From contig CAWBXX010000001.1 of the NCBI GenBank assembly GCA_963792885.1, forward strand, positions 372,001-436,000: a DNA stretch of 64,000 bases. The letters run 5' to 3'. Origin of the DNA: DASWJZ01 sp963792885. GTDB lineage: Bacteria > Pseudomonadota > Alphaproteobacteria > Rhizobiales > Afifellaceae. The position numbers and the translations under genes were made by a program. Shown here piece by piece: positions 29,630 through 40,268 of this stretch. How positions within the stretch are numbered: position 1 is the stretch's first letter; each line of letters begins with the position of its first letter. The notes under the pieces were generated by a model. It was not told the DNA's origin, made no database searches, and saw only the letters and a list, made by a program, of their open reading frames with translations.

Positions 29630-30429
29630 ATGCCCTGTCTGAAACCCTATGAGCCTCTTAACGTCCCGAAGCCCGTGGCCGACGACGACCTCTTCCACCG
29701 CCGTCGCGAACCCTCGTACCTCCCGACACGACTCGCAGAATTTCGAGGAGGCTCGTCGTCACCTGTACGCGTATCCGCTGGCTCATGCGGATCGCCGGCG
29801 CCACGGACATCTGATCGAGGAAGCGACGACTTTCGGGTCACGGACCTTCATCTCGCATGCAGTGGACATTGCCATCTGGGTCGCAAGGAGGCGGAGCTCG
29901 GATGCAAGGCAAAGGATGCTACGAGGGGCGAGCAGAACCAAGCTCCTCCGGCTCCACGGTCGACTTCGGCGCAGGCGAGGTGACGCATGCGTGGCCGCAT
30001 ATCGACTTCAGCTGGTTTAACTGACGCTAGCTCGACGCCGTCGCAGACGGAGCGGCTCGCGCCGAGATGATCGTCGACAGCTCCGACCGACAAGATCGAT
30101 AGCGATCTCGACGCTCGGGTCTCGCCGCACGCATGCTTCGCATGGATCGCGCTCGGCTTCGACGTCGACAAGTGGATCGCCATCCTCAAGCGATCACACG
30201 CGACAACGGGAGCTATCTCCGCGCATCGTCAACCTTCGCCCTCTCCTATCTGAGAAGGATTCGAAAACACGAAGCCTGCGCTGGTCGCGTTCCAGAAGGC
30301 GGCGGAAATAGAGGCCGCAGATCAGAAATGCTGGCAAGCCGTGCGGAGCGGGTTCTTCTCGCCCACGGCCGATGCTATCTGAGCGGCGCGGAGGCCGAGC
30401 TTCGCCGCGCCCTCCACTGGCTCCTCTGA
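29630..30429 (+). pseudogene. Degraded or multiply frameshifted DUF4336 protein gene
   Basis: No continuous frame exists, but the two ends match a DUF4336 (metallo-beta-lactamase-like) protein as I remember the family. The start reads MPCLKPYEPLNVPKPVADD, like the family opening YEPLN-x-KPVAD-x-WIVDG, followed by a PTR-x-AEFRGG stretch. The end, in another frame, reads AERVLLAHGRCYLSGAEAELRRALHWLL, like the family ending ERVI-x-AHGRWY...GAAELRRAFRWLL. The total span, 800 bases, equals a typical gene of about 250-260 codons. In between, fragments such as FISHAVDIAIWV and FDVDKWIAILKRS lie in different frames with stops, so at least four changes separate them. This is more damage than any other gene in the window. 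Confidence 0.65.
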
Positions 30430-30446
30430 GGCACGTCCGCTCGACG

Positions 30447-31128
30447 ATGAAATCCGCCGTCATCCTCTTCCCAGGCACCAACCGAGAGCGCGACATGGCG
30501 GCGGCCTTGAAGCGCGCGTGCGGGCGCGAGCCTGCGATCGTCTGGCACGGGGAGACGAGCCTTCCCGAGGTCGACCTGATCGTGCTGCCGGGCGGCTTCT
30601 CCTTCGGCGACTATCTGCGCTCCGGCGCCATTGCCGCACGCTCCCCCGTGATGCCGGAGGTGGTAAAGCGAGCGCGGGACGGCGCGCTCGTGCTCGGCGT
30701 CTGCAACGGCTTCCAGACGCTCTGCGAGGTCGGGCTCCTGCCGGGCGTGCTCATGCGCAACGCCTCGCTCAAGTTCGTCTGCCGCGAGGTCCGGCTCGAA
30801 GTCGTAAACACGCAGACGCCGTTCACCAGGCTCTACCGCCCGCGGCAGGTCATCCGCTGCCCGGTCGCGCATGCCGACGGCAACTATTTTGCCGATGACC
30901 AAACGCTCGACCGGCTGGAAGACGAAGGCCGAAATCGTCTTCCGCTACGCCGCGGACACCAATCCGAACGGATCGCGCCGTGACATCGCCGGAATCCTGA
31001 ATGAGAGGGGCAACGTGCTCGGAATGATGCCGCATCCGGAAGACCTGACCGAGGCCGCGCAAGGCGGCACGGACGGGCTGCCGCTCTTCCAGAGCCTCGC
31101 TGCGGGCTTCGTGGAGAAGGCCGCGTGA
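30447..31128 (+). CDS. purQ: Phosphoribosylformylglycinamidine synthase subunit PurQ (one-base frameshift)
   Basis: Glutaminase subunit of FGAM synthase, 226 residues after correction. The first frame shows KSAVILFPGTNRERDM, LPGGFSFGDYLRSGAIAA and the nucleophile GVCNGFQTLCEVGLLPG; the second gives IVFRYAADTNPNGSRRDIAGILNERGNVLGMMPHPEDL (catalytic His and Glu). Removing one A of CGAAATC at 30932-30934 joins RLEDEGR to IVFRYA as in other PurQ. The stop overlaps the GTG start of the next gene by 4 bases. Confidence 0.94.
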
Positions 31129-31512
31129 GGCGCATTGCGGCGCTCGCCGCACTGGTGTTCCTGCTGGCCGCCTGCCAGACCACGCCGAAGGACTACATCG
31201 AGTTCCACGCCGGCCTCGATTCGACGACCGTCGCCGACCATATCACCGGCATGGTTCGCATGTGCTGGTTCGATGGAAAGCGAAAAGCGTTCGCCGACTA
31301 TTCCTATGCGCCCGAGGCCGGCTCGTCTTCCACGCGCGTCCTGATCGTGCCGAAGGACGCGCCACACGGGCTACCGGCGCTCATCATCGACATCCGGAAG
31401 GCCAAGCGCGGCACTGACGTCAGAACTCTTCGGCCCGCTGATGCAGACCGGAGACGCCGATCCGATCCGCCGCGATGTCATGCGCTGGACCGGCGGCGCG
31501 CGCGACTGCTGA
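31125..31512 (+). CDS. Putative lipoprotein between purQ and purL (one-base frameshift)
   Basis: Starts with GTG inside the purQ stop. Signal and lipobox: ALAALVFLLAACQTTPKDY (LAAC, Cys near residue 17). The mature domain reads DYIEFHAGLDSTTVADHITGMVRMCWFDGKRKAFADYSY and VLIVPKDAPHGLPALIIDI. The end is in a second frame, ELFGPLMQTGDADPIRRDVMRWTGGARDC; removal of one base near GTCAGAAC (31422-31424) gives 128 residues ending at 31512. The purL start lies 4 bases later. No named family; its place inside the pur operon is reminiscent of other Rhizobiales but its role there is unknown. Confidence 0.7.
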
Positions 31513-31516
31513 GCGA

Positions 31517-33731
<2,215 letters not shown>

Positions 33732-33853
33732 ACCGCCGTTTTGGCACTGGCTTTGCAGCGCAGCCGCCCAGGCCCCACATTGACCCGGCCCGTCGGCGCG
33801 CCCAAATTGATAGCGGCGCGGGAAGCCGATTCCGGGTCCGGAGAGTTTTCGCC

Positions 33854-34087
33854 ATGCCGATGAACGCGAGCGATATCGAGCGCCTGATCAAGTCCGCCCT
33901 GCCGGACGCCCGGGTCTCAATCCGCGAGCTCGCCGCCGACGGCGACCACTACGCCGCGGAGGTCGTCTCCGAGCAGTTTCGCGGCAAGAGCCGTGTGCAG
34001 CAGCACCAGATGGTGTATGAGGCGCTCAAAGGGAACATGGGTGGGGCGTTGCACGCGCTTGCGCTGCAGACGAGCGTCCCAGACTGA
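33854..34087 (+). CDS. bolA: BolA family protein
   Basis: A 77-residue BolA domain: MNASDIERLIKSALPDARVSIRELAADGDHYAAEVVSEQFRGKSRVQQHQMVYEALKG. The invariant RVQQHQMVY contains the His that coordinates a [2Fe-2S] cluster with a CGFS glutaredoxin. That partner is encoded 31 bases downstream, so the pair is a standard BolA-Grx4 iron-sulfur module. GGAGAG lies 8 bases before ATG 33854. The purL-bolA-grxD order is conserved in this order of bacteria. Confidence 0.94.
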   Translation: MPMNASDIERLIKSALPDARVSIRELAADGDHYAAEVVSEQFRGKSRVQQHQMVYEALKGNMGGALHALALQTSVPD

Positions 34088-34118
34088 AGGGGTGGCGGAG
34101 CACGCCAAGGAGATCGAG

Positions 34119-34448
34119 ATGGACGGTATCCACGACTGGATCGACAGCCAGGTCAAGTCTAACGACGTGGTGCTCTTCATGAAGGGCACGCCGACCTTCC
34201 CGCAGTGCGGGTTCTCGGGCCAGGTCGTGCAGATCCTGGACTATCTGGGCGTCCCCTATTCAGGCATCAACGTGCTTGAGTTCGACGATCTTCGCCAAGG
34301 CATCAAGGCCTTCTCCGACTGGCCGACGATCCCGCAGCTCTACGTGAAGGGCGAGTTCGTCGGCGGCGCCGACATCATTCGTGAGATGTTCCAGGCGGGT
34401 GAGCTGAAGAGCCTGTTCGAGAACAAGGGCGTTCTCGTCGCGGCCTGA
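34119..34448 (+). CDS. grxD: Monothiol glutaredoxin, CGFS type
   Basis: A 109-residue glutaredoxin fold with VVLFMKGTPTFPQCGFSGQVVQILDYLGV (CGFS motif, Cys near residue 31), the WPTIPQLYVKGEFVGGADIIREMFQAGEL glutathione-binding segment and a final basic-hydrophobic tail. Grx4 proteins carry and transfer [2Fe-2S] clusters, usually as heterodimers with BolA encoded just upstream. AAGGAGAT precedes the start. Confidence 0.96.
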   Translation: MDGIHDWIDSQVKSNDVVLFMKGTPTFPQCGFSGQVVQILDYLGVPYSGINVLEFDDLRQGIKAFSDWPTIPQLYVKGEFVGGADIIREMFQAGELKSLFENKGVLVAA

Positions 34449-34469
34449 CGCCCAGTCAAACGGCTTTCC

Positions 34470-34823
34470 ATGACGGCGGTTGTAGCGCGTATCCGCGCCG
34501 GCGACGCGAAAGCGCTGATAGACGAGCGCGACGCCGTGGTCATCGACGTGCGCGAGCCCTCCGAGATCAGAGCGAGCGGTATAGTGCCGGGCGCGATCAA
34601 CATTCCGCTCGCGGCGTTCCTAGCGAAGACCGACCCAGCTTCGGCGGAGCGCGAAGCGGCGCTCAGCCCGGAGCGGCCGGTCATCCTCTATTGCGCCTCC
34701 GGCAAGCGCTCCGAGTTCGCCGGGAGCAAGCTGCTCGAATTCGGATACAGCGAAGTCTTCAACCTCGGCGGCCTGAGAGATTGGCAAATGGCCGGGCTGC
34801 CGGTGGACGACGCAGCCGTTTAG
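34470..34823 (+). CDS. Rhodanese-like domain protein
   Basis: A 117-residue single rhodanese domain. DAVVIDVREPSEIRASGIVPGAINIPLAAF (about residues 21-50) and the active-site loop VILYCASGKRSEFAGSKLLEFGY (Cys near 75), then NLGGLRDWQMAGLPV. Such stand-alone domains transfer sulfane sulfur or act as sulfur carriers. It begins 21 bases after grxD and is probably in the same transcript, in keeping with an iron-sulfur or thiol role. Confidence 0.9.
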   Translation: MTAVVARIRAGDAKALIDERDAVVIDVREPSEIRASGIVPGAINIPLAAFLAKTDPASAEREAALSPERPVILYCASGKRSEFAGSKLLEFGYSEVFNLGGLRDWQMAGLPVDDAAV

Positions 34824-34932
34824 TCGTAACTCCGTTTGCGAACACTCCTTTCGCTTCATCCAAGCTGCAAAGAAATTCCCCGAGCGCGTGCCCGCGGCGC
34901 GTGCGCGTGCCGCTTCTTGAGACGGGGTTTCG

Positions 34933-36174
34933 ATGACTGAGAATCCGAGCGAGCCGGCTCGCGCGCGCCTGCCCTATTGGGAGTTCGTCACCATCGTGGC
35001 GTTCCTGATGGCGCTGAACGCCATGGCAATTGACGTGATACTCCCCGCCTTGCAGCAGATCGGCGCCAGCCTCGACGTCGTCGACGAGAACGCGCGGCAA
35101 CTTCCCCTCACCGCCTATATCGCCGTCTTCGGGCTGTCGCAGTTGGCCTATGGCACGGTATCGGACCATTTCGGCAGACGCCCAGTCCTGATTTTCGGGC
35201 TGGTTGTCTACGTCGTCGGTTGCACCGGCGCGGCGTTCTCCGACAATTTCCCCCTATTCCTCGCCATGCGGGCACTGCAGGGCTTCGGCGCCGGCGCGAC
35301 GCGCGTCATCGCGATGTCGGTCATCCGCGACACGTTCGGCGGCCGGCGCATGGCGAGCGTGATGTCGCTGGCCATGATGGTGTTCATGGCGGTGCCGATC
35401 ATCGCACCGGGCATAGGGCAGATCATCCTGATGGTTTCGGGATGGCGCGCGATCCTGGGCTTCATCGCGCTTTTCGGGTTGATGATGACTATGTGGTGCT
35501 CGCTGCGCCTACCGGAGACGCTCGCCGACGAAGATCGACGCGCGCTTCGTGTCGGACCGATCCTCGAGGCGTTCCGCATCGTCCTCTCGAACCGCGTGGC
35601 GTCCGGCTATGCGCTCGCCGCCGGGCTGATCTTCGGCTGCCTCTTCGGCTACCTCAACTCGGCACAGCAGATCTACCAGGAGCAGTATCACCTCGGCGCG
35701 CTCTTCCCCGTCGCGTTCTCGAGCGGCGCGGTCCTCATCGCCGTCGCCTCGTTCACCAACTCGCGCCTGGTCGAACGACTGGGGATGCGGCTTCTTTCCC
35801 ATGGCGCGCTCGCCGGCTTCGCGGCGATCTCGGCGCTCCTCTGCATCCTCGCGCTCCTTGAGGAGGGCCACGTGCCGTTCTGGGTCTTCTACGGCGCCAA
35901 CATATTATGGTTCGCGTGCTTCGCTTTCATCGGCACCAACTTCAATGCTCTCGCCATGGATCCGCTCGGTCACGTTGCCGGCACGGCATCCTCGGTCGTG
36001 AGCTCGGTGCAAACGGTTCTTGGCGGAATCCTAGGCGCGCTCGTCGGACTCGCCTACGATGGGACCGTGCTGCCACTTAGCCTCGGCTTCCTGGCGATGT
36101 CGCTCGCGAGCTTCGCCGTCATCGCCCTGACGGAGCGGAAGCGGCTTTTCGGACGGGTGGCACCGACGGAGTAG
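34933..36174 (+). CDS. Bcr/CflA family multidrug efflux transporter (MFS)
   Basis: A 413-residue major facilitator protein with twelve predicted helices. The N-terminal half has MAIDVILPALQQIGASLDVVD, SQLAYGTVSDHFGRRPVLIFGLVVY (motif A) and LQGFGAGATRVIAMSVIRDTFGGRRMASVMS (motif C-like region of drug:H+ antiporters). Bcr/CflA members export bicyclomycin, chloramphenicol, florfenicol or sulfonamides; substrate here unknown. The gene ends convergent with a phosphoesterase gene. Confidence 0.88.
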   Translation: MTENPSEPARARLPYWEFVTIVAFLMALNAMAIDVILPALQQIGASLDVVDENARQLPLTAYIAVFGLSQLAYGTVSDHFGRRPVLIFGLVVYVVGCTGAAFSDNFPLFLAMRALQGFGAGATRVIAMSVIRDTFGGRRMASVMSLAMMVFMAVPIIAPGIGQIILMVSGWRAILGFIALFGLMMTMWCSLRLPETLADEDRRALRVGPILEAFRIVLSNRVASGYALAAGLIFGCLFGYLNSAQQIYQEQYHLGALFPVAFSSGAVLIAVASFTNSRLVERLGMRLLSHGALAGFAAISALLCILALLEEGHVPFWVFYGANILWFACFAFIGTNFNALAMDPLGHVAGTASSVVSSVQTVLGGILGALVGLAYDGTVLPLSLGFLAMSLASFAVIALTERKRLFGRVAPTE

Positions 36175-36190
36175 AAACACCGGCGCGGCC

Positions 36191-37084
36191 TCAGGCGGCA
36201 GCCGGACTCTCGGGCTTCCGCAACGTCACCACCGTGATCTCGGGCGGAACGCCGAAGCGGATCGGCAGGATCGAGCAGCCGAGACCAGCGGAGACGACGA
36301 GGTCGCGCCCGCCTTCGCGGATGTGGCCGTAGGCGAAACGCTCGCCATAAGCGGAGGGGATGACCGGGCGGCCGAAGAACGGCAGCCGCACCTGCCCGCC
36401 ATGCGTATGTCCGGAGAGCGTGACCGCGAAGCGGTCGGGCACATCAACAAAGAGGTCCGGCTCATGCGCCATCAGAACAGCCGGCGCATCGTCGGTGATC
36501 TGCGCGAGCGTCCCCGGCAAGTCATCCTCGCCTTTAAAGCGTCCGTGCCCGAGCGGATGCGCGACCATGCTGTCCGTGCCGGCGAGCCAGAAGGGCGTCT
36601 CGCCGCCGAGCTTGACGGCGCGGTTCTGGTAGACAGGGATGCCGGCCTCTTCGAGCGCGGCCTTCACCGCCTCGGGGTCGGACCACCAGTCGTGGTTTCC
36701 AAGTACCGCATGGACCCCAAGAGGCGCCTTCAGCGCGGCAAGCGCCGAGCCCCACTCCGACGCTTTGACGCTGCCACTCCTGAACCGCTGACCAATGCCG
36801 GAAACGTAGTCGCCCAACGCCAGGATGACGTCACCGCCGAGCCCGTTCGCCGTCGCGACGACCTCCCGGATGCGCTCCGGCGACATCCAGGGGCGGCAGG
36901 CGTGTATGTCGGCGACGAGGACCATCCTGAGCGGCCGGTCGTAGGTCCAGCGCGGCGTCTTGATGTCCCATTCGGTGACGACGAGGCGGAGTCCCGGCTC
37001 GACCGCGAAGGCATAGCCTCCGAAGCCGCCGCTCAGGGCAAGACCGCCCAGAGCTCCCGTAACGAACTGCCGACGCGTGATCAT
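36191..37084 (-). CDS. Tat-exported metallophosphoesterase (YaeI/YkuE type)
   Basis: A 297-residue calcineurin-like phosphoesterase. The N-terminus MITRRQFVTGALGGLALSGG has a twin-arginine signal (RRQF). Metal-ligand motifs: MVLVADIHACRPWM (DxH), ILALGDYVSG (GDxxS variant), AVLGNHDWW (GNHD), LLMAHEPDLF and LSGHTHGGQVRLP (GHTH). In E. coli and Bacillus relatives, proteins of this group act on membrane lipid phosphates or nucleotides outside the cytoplasmic membrane. Substrate not assigned. It lies after the rpsD terminator on the same strand. Confidence 0.9.
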   Translation of the reverse strand: MITRRQFVTGALGGLALSGGFGGYAFAVEPGLRLVVTEWDIKTPRWTYDRPLRMVLVADIHACRPWMSPERIREVVATANGLGGDVILALGDYVSGIGQRFRSGSVKASEWGSALAALKAPLGVHAVLGNHDWWSDPEAVKAALEEAGIPVYQNRAVKLGGETPFWLAGTDSMVAHPLGHGRFKGEDDLPGTLAQITDDAPAVLMAHEPDLFVDVPDRFAVTLSGHTHGGQVRLPFFGRPVIPSAYGERFAYGHIREGGRDLVVSAGLGCSILPIRFGVPPEITVVTLRKPESPAAA

Positions 37085-37108
37085 CGCCTCTCATACCTGA
37101 AAAAGCAG

Positions 37109-37134
37109 AACACCCGCCGGATGAGGCGGGTGTT
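37109..37134 (-). terminator. Intrinsic terminator after rpsD
   Basis: A 10-base perfect stem AACACCCGCC / GGCGGGTGTT with a 6-base loop, about 30 bases after the rpsD stop. In the rpsD reading direction it is followed by CTGCTTTTTCAGG, a short T tract. On the plus strand it is followed by TTGG, so it mainly serves rpsD. Confidence 0.75.
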
Positions 37135-37162
37135 TGGTAAACCGGCGGCCAAAAAGGCGGCG

Positions 37163-37781
37163 TCAGCGCGAGTAGAACTCGACAACCTGGTTCGGCTCCA
37201 TGATCACCGGATAGGGCACGTCGGAGAAAGCCGGCTGGCGCAGATAGCGCGCCGTCATCTTGCCGTGATCCACTTCGACGTAGTCCGGCACGTCGCGCTC
37301 GGCGAGATCGATCGAACTCCAGCACCAGCCCGAGCTGCTTCGATTTCTCGCGCACTTCGATCACGTCGCCGATCTTGCAGCGATAGCTCGGGATCGTCAC
37401 GCGCCTGCCGTTCACCTTCACGTGGCCGTGGTTGACGAACTGCCGCGCCGCGAAGGGCGTCGGCACGAACTTGGCGCGATAAACGATGGCATCGAGGCGC
37501 AACTCCAGGAGCCCGATCAGGTTCTGCGAGGTGTCGCCCTTCATGCGCGCCGCCTCCTCGTACGTCTTTCGGAACTGGCGCTCGGAAATGTTGGCGTAGT
37601 AGCCCTTCAGCTTCTGCTTGGCCTTTAGCTGCGTGCCGAAGTCGGAGAGCTTCTGCTTGCGCCGCTGGCCGTGCTGGCCGGGGCCGTATTCGCGCTTGTT
37701 GACGGGGCTCTTCGGGCGGCCCCAGACATTCTCGCCCATGCGGCGGTCGAGCTTGTACTTCGCCGCGTTGCGTTTGCTCAT
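37163..37781 (-). CDS. rpsD: 30S ribosomal protein S4 (one-base frameshift)
   Basis: Exactly 205 residues after one correction, the usual length of alphaproteobacterial S4. The first frame reads SKRNAAKYKLDRRMGENVWGRPKSPVNKREYGPGQHGQRRKQKLSDFG, then the S4 RNA-binding domain RLDAIVYRAKFVPTPFAARQFVNHGHVKVNGRRVTIPSYRCKIGDVIEVREKSKQ. The end, IDLAERDVPDYVEVDHGKMTARYLRQPAFSDVPYPVIMEPNQVVEFYSR, is in a second frame. Removing one A of CGAACTC at 37315-37316 (plus strand) joins them. S4 starts 30S assembly and is essential, so the break must be an error or the cell carries another copy. Confidence 0.95.
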
Positions 37782-37794
37782 TTCTCATCCTTAC

Positions 37795-37813
37795 CGTTTC
37801 GTGTCACGAAACG
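37795..37813. promoter_or_regulatory. Palindrome just upstream of rpsD
   Basis: CGTTTCGTG-T-CACGAAACG is a 9-base perfect inverted repeat with a single central base, ending 13 bases before the rpsD start codon. The one-base centre disfavours an RNA hairpin loop and suggests a protein-binding site or a symmetrical element of the leader. No known factor was assigned. Confidence 0.4.
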
Positions 37814-37905
37814 CGCCCATCCTCTGCCGCGGTCGCCCGCGGCCGACAGGGGTTGGCGGAGCACGCCATTTCCGGATTTTCGGAAGAACCCCACGGGAGC
37901 GTAAA

Positions 37906-37927
37906 CGCCTGCGGCGAACCGCAGGCG
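37906..37927 (-). terminator. Candidate terminator hairpin after murI
   Basis: A 9-base stem CGCCTGCGG / CCGCAGGCG closed by a CGAA tetraloop, 12 bases after the murI stop. On the minus strand it is followed only by TTTACGC, so it is a weak terminator candidate or a processing site before rpsD. Confidence 0.45.
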
Positions 37928-37938
37928 CGGGCGTTCAA

Positions 37939-38757
37939 CTAGGGTTTTTGCCCTGCAATGTCAAATTCCGGCGCCTCGACCGAAAGGCCGTGCGCGGCAA
38001 GAAGCGCGGCAAGGGCACCCGACGGCGCCGCGCCGCTGGTGAGCGTCGCCACGCTTGCGCCGCCGGTCGCTACCGAGCGTCCTTCCAGAACGCTTGCAAG
38101 CCGGCGTGCGATCGCGGGCGCCGGGTCGAGCCAGGTCACCGGCCAGGGTGCGATCTCCGCCATCACGTCGGCGAGAAAGGGATAATGCGTGCAGGCAAGC
38201 ACGACGATGTCGGTGCGCCGGCCGTCGGTCTCTACAAAACATGGGGCGATCTGCTCGGCGATGACGTCACGGTCGATCGTGTCGCCGCGCATACGCGCCT
38301 CGGCCTCTGCCGCTAGAGCCGGCGCCCCGACGAGCCGCACGTGGCAGCCGCCGGCGAACTGCCGGATCAGCTCGCGCGTGTAGTCGCGCTTCATCGTGCC
38401 CGGCGTTGCGAGCACGGCCACGAAGCCACTTCGGGTCTGTTCCGCCGCCGGCTTCACCGCGGGCACCGTGCCGACGAAGGGGAGATTGAAGCGTGCGCGG
38501 AGCGGCGGGAGCACGAGGGTGGAAGCCGTGTTGCAGGCGATGACGATCGCCGCCGGCGCGTGCTTGGCGATCAGCTCGCCCATCAGCGCGACGATGTGCT
38601 CGGAGAGCGCCTGCTCCTCCCACGCGCCATAAGGGAAAGCCGCGTCATCGGCGACGTAGACGACGCGGATGTCTGGCATCTCGGCCCGGATGGCGCGAAG
38701 CACCGAGAGCCCGCCGACACCGGAATCGAAGACGAGGACCGGCCCGCCGTCACTCAT
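37939..38757 (-). CDS. murI: Glutamate racemase
   Basis: A 272-residue enzyme that makes D-glutamate for peptidoglycan. Family motifs: VLVFDSGVGGLSVLRAI (catalytic acid region), YVADDAAFPYGAW, IVIACNTASTLVLPPLR (first catalytic Cys), GFVAVLATPGTMKRDYTRELI, and IVVLACTHYPFLADVM (second Cys with His). The start was placed at 38757, MSDGGPVLVFDSG, since the 19 residues upstream are read from inside trmJ; it overlaps the trmJ stop by 8 bases. Same-strand order trmJ, murI, rpsD. Confidence 0.93.
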   Translation of the reverse strand: MSDGGPVLVFDSGVGGLSVLRAIRAEMPDIRVVYVADDAAFPYGAWEEQALSEHIVALMGELIAKHAPAAIVIACNTASTLVLPPLRARFNLPFVGTVPAVKPAAEQTRSGFVAVLATPGTMKRDYTRELIRQFAGGCHVRLVGAPALAAEAEARMRGDTIDRDVIAEQIAPCFVETDGRRTDIVVLACTHYPFLADVMAEIAPWPVTWLDPAPAIARRLASVLEGRSVATGGASVATLTSGAAPSGALAALLAAHGLSVEAPEFDIAGQKP

Positions 38758-39532
38758 CCTCGGCCTCAGGTCGCTGTTTTCGCCCCAGCGCTCCGATCGC
38801 GCCGTGGAGGACATCGATCTCGTCGCGCGTGAAGCCGGCGCGCTGCAGGATGGCGCGCAGGTTCTGCACCATGGTCGGCTTCATGTCCTCGGTGCGGAAA
38901 TAGCCGGTCGGCTCGAGCGCTTCTTCGAGATGGCGCATCAGGCCGATGAGATGCTCCTTTGGCGCCGGCGTTAGCTCGATCTGCGACACGCCACTGCGCG
39001 TCGGGAGCGCGCCGTCGAGGCCGGCGGAAAGCCATTCGTAACTGACGAGAAGAACCGCCTGCGCGATATTGAGCGAGGCAAATTTCGGGTTGACCGGAAA
39101 GGTGACGATCGCGTCGGCAAGCCCGATCTCCTCGTTGGTGAGGCCCCAGCGCTCGCGCCCGAAGAGCACGCCCGCCGCCGCGCCGGCTGAGGCGCGCTTT
39201 CGCAACTCCTCAGCGGCTTCGCGGGGGCCCATCACCGCTTTGGGCAGATCGCGCGTACGCGCGGTCGTCGCGAAGACGAAGTTCAGGTCGGCGATCGCGG
39301 CCTCGGCGGAATCGAAAACACGAACGTCGTCGACGATACCGGTCGCGCCCGACGCCGCCGCCCGCGCCTTCGCGCTCGGCCAGCCGTCGCGGGGCCTGAC
39401 GAGGCGGAGGTCGGCGAGGCCGAAATTCGCCATGGCGCGCGCCGCCGCGCCGATGTTCTCCCCCATCTGCGGCTCGACGAGGACGATTGCAGGCGACCGC
39501 CTGCCTAATCCTTCTTGCTCGGGCTCGGCCAT
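38750..39532 (-). CDS. trmJ: tRNA 2'-O-methyltransferase, TrmJ/SpoU family
   Basis: A 260-residue SPOUT methyltransferase. Motif 1: IVLVEPQMGENIGAAARAMANFGLADLRLVRPRDGWP (about residues 15-51). Motif 2: VLFGRERWGLTNEEIGLADAIVTFPVNP. Motif 3: FASLNIAQAVLLVSYE. These form the trefoil-knot AdoMet site. The C-terminal helical extension with HLIGLMRHLEEALEPTGYF and LQRAGFTRDEIDVLHGAIGAL is typical of TrmJ, which methylates residue 32 of the anticodon loop. MAEPEQ at 39532 was chosen as start; ATG 39550 is possible. Confidence 0.92.
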   Translation of the reverse strand: MAEPEQEGLGRRSPAIVLVEPQMGENIGAAARAMANFGLADLRLVRPRDGWPSAKARAAASGATGIVDDVRVFDSAEAAIADLNFVFATTARTRDLPKAVMGPREAAEELRKRASAGAAAGVLFGRERWGLTNEEIGLADAIVTFPVNPKFASLNIAQAVLLVSYEWLSAGLDGALPTRSGVSQIELTPAPKEHLIGLMRHLEEALEPTGYFRTEDMKPTMVQNLRAILQRAGFTRDEIDVLHGAIGALGRKQRPEAEDE

Positions 39533-39571
39533 TCTCTCTCCGGGCGCCAAACGTGGGGCGCGCCCGGCTCT

Positions 39572-40246
39572 CTAGCGCATCGCGGCGCGCTTTGCCTCCT
39601 TGGCGACGCCGTCCAGGAGCATCTCAAGTCCGGTGTCGAAAGTCTTCAGGTGGTGCGCCGGCTTGAAATAGGGCCCGACGGCGGCGACGTTCGGATAGTC
39701 GCGCGGCACGGCGGCGTCCTCGACCGGCTCGGCCGCCGAAGGGCCGTTGGCATAGCCGGCGGTCTCGTCGAGCGCGGCGCCGATCACGTAGTAGCTCAAT
39801 GAGCGGAAGAGCCGCGCCGCCGCTTCGTCATTGAGCCCCGCTTCCCGGAAGATCGCAATCCAGCCGTCGAGCCAGCAGAGCGCAGTCGGCGTGTTCATCC
39901 TGTGCAATGCCATGAATTGGAAGAATGCCGGGTTGCCGAGCGCCATGTTCCGGATGTCATGCGCGCCCGTGCGCAATCGATCCAGCCAAGCGCCATCCGG
40001 CAACGGCGGCATAGCCGTGATCTGCCGGTCGAGCAGCGCGTCCATCAGATGCGCCTTGCTCGGGTAGTGGTGGTAGATGCTCATGGCTTCACAGCCCAGA
40101 GCCTGCGCTAGCTTGCGCGTGCTGAAAGCCGCGAGCCCGTCACGCTCTATGAGCTTGAGCGCGGCCCTCTCGATGCGCTCCTTGGTGAGCGGCCTGCGCT
40201 CGCCACCCGCTGAAGATTTCGTTGTGGTTCTCTTCGATCGAGACAA
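39572..40246 (-). CDS. TetR family transcriptional regulator
   Basis: A 224-residue repressor-type protein. The N-terminal HTH is LTKERIERAALKLIERDGLAAFSTRKLAQALGCEAMSIYHHYPSKAHLMDALLD (about residues 19-72). The C-terminal ligand domain has ALHRMNTPTALCWLDGWIAIFREAGLNDEAAARLFRSLSYYVIGAALDET. It probably starts with TTG at 40246. It is divergent from an exported AhpD-like gene, and two near-identical palindromes lie in the 94-base gap, so it most likely represses both itself and that gene. Confidence 0.9.
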   Translation of the reverse strand: MSRSKRTTTKSSAGGERRPLTKERIERAALKLIERDGLAAFSTRKLAQALGCEAMSIYHHYPSKAHLMDALLDRQITAMPPLPDGAWLDRLRTGAHDIRNMALGNPAFFQFMALHRMNTPTALCWLDGWIAIFREAGLNDEAAARLFRSLSYYVIGAALDETAGYANGPSAAEPVEDAAVPRDYPNVAAVGPYFKPAHHLKTFDTGLEMLLDGVAKEAKRAAMR

Positions 40247-40268
40247 CGTGAAAAACTCCGCTTGCTTT

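Noticed and set aside
29848..30189. A minus-strand gene inside the purS-purQ gap
   Set aside because: The 113-codon frame has no recognisable protein features, while the plus strand shows both ends of a DUF4336 protein.
36831..37781. A 316-residue extended S4 protein
   Set aside because: The extension after residue 154 is the wrong frame. The true S4 C-terminus (ending EPNQVVEFYSR) is present in another frame with a terminator after it.
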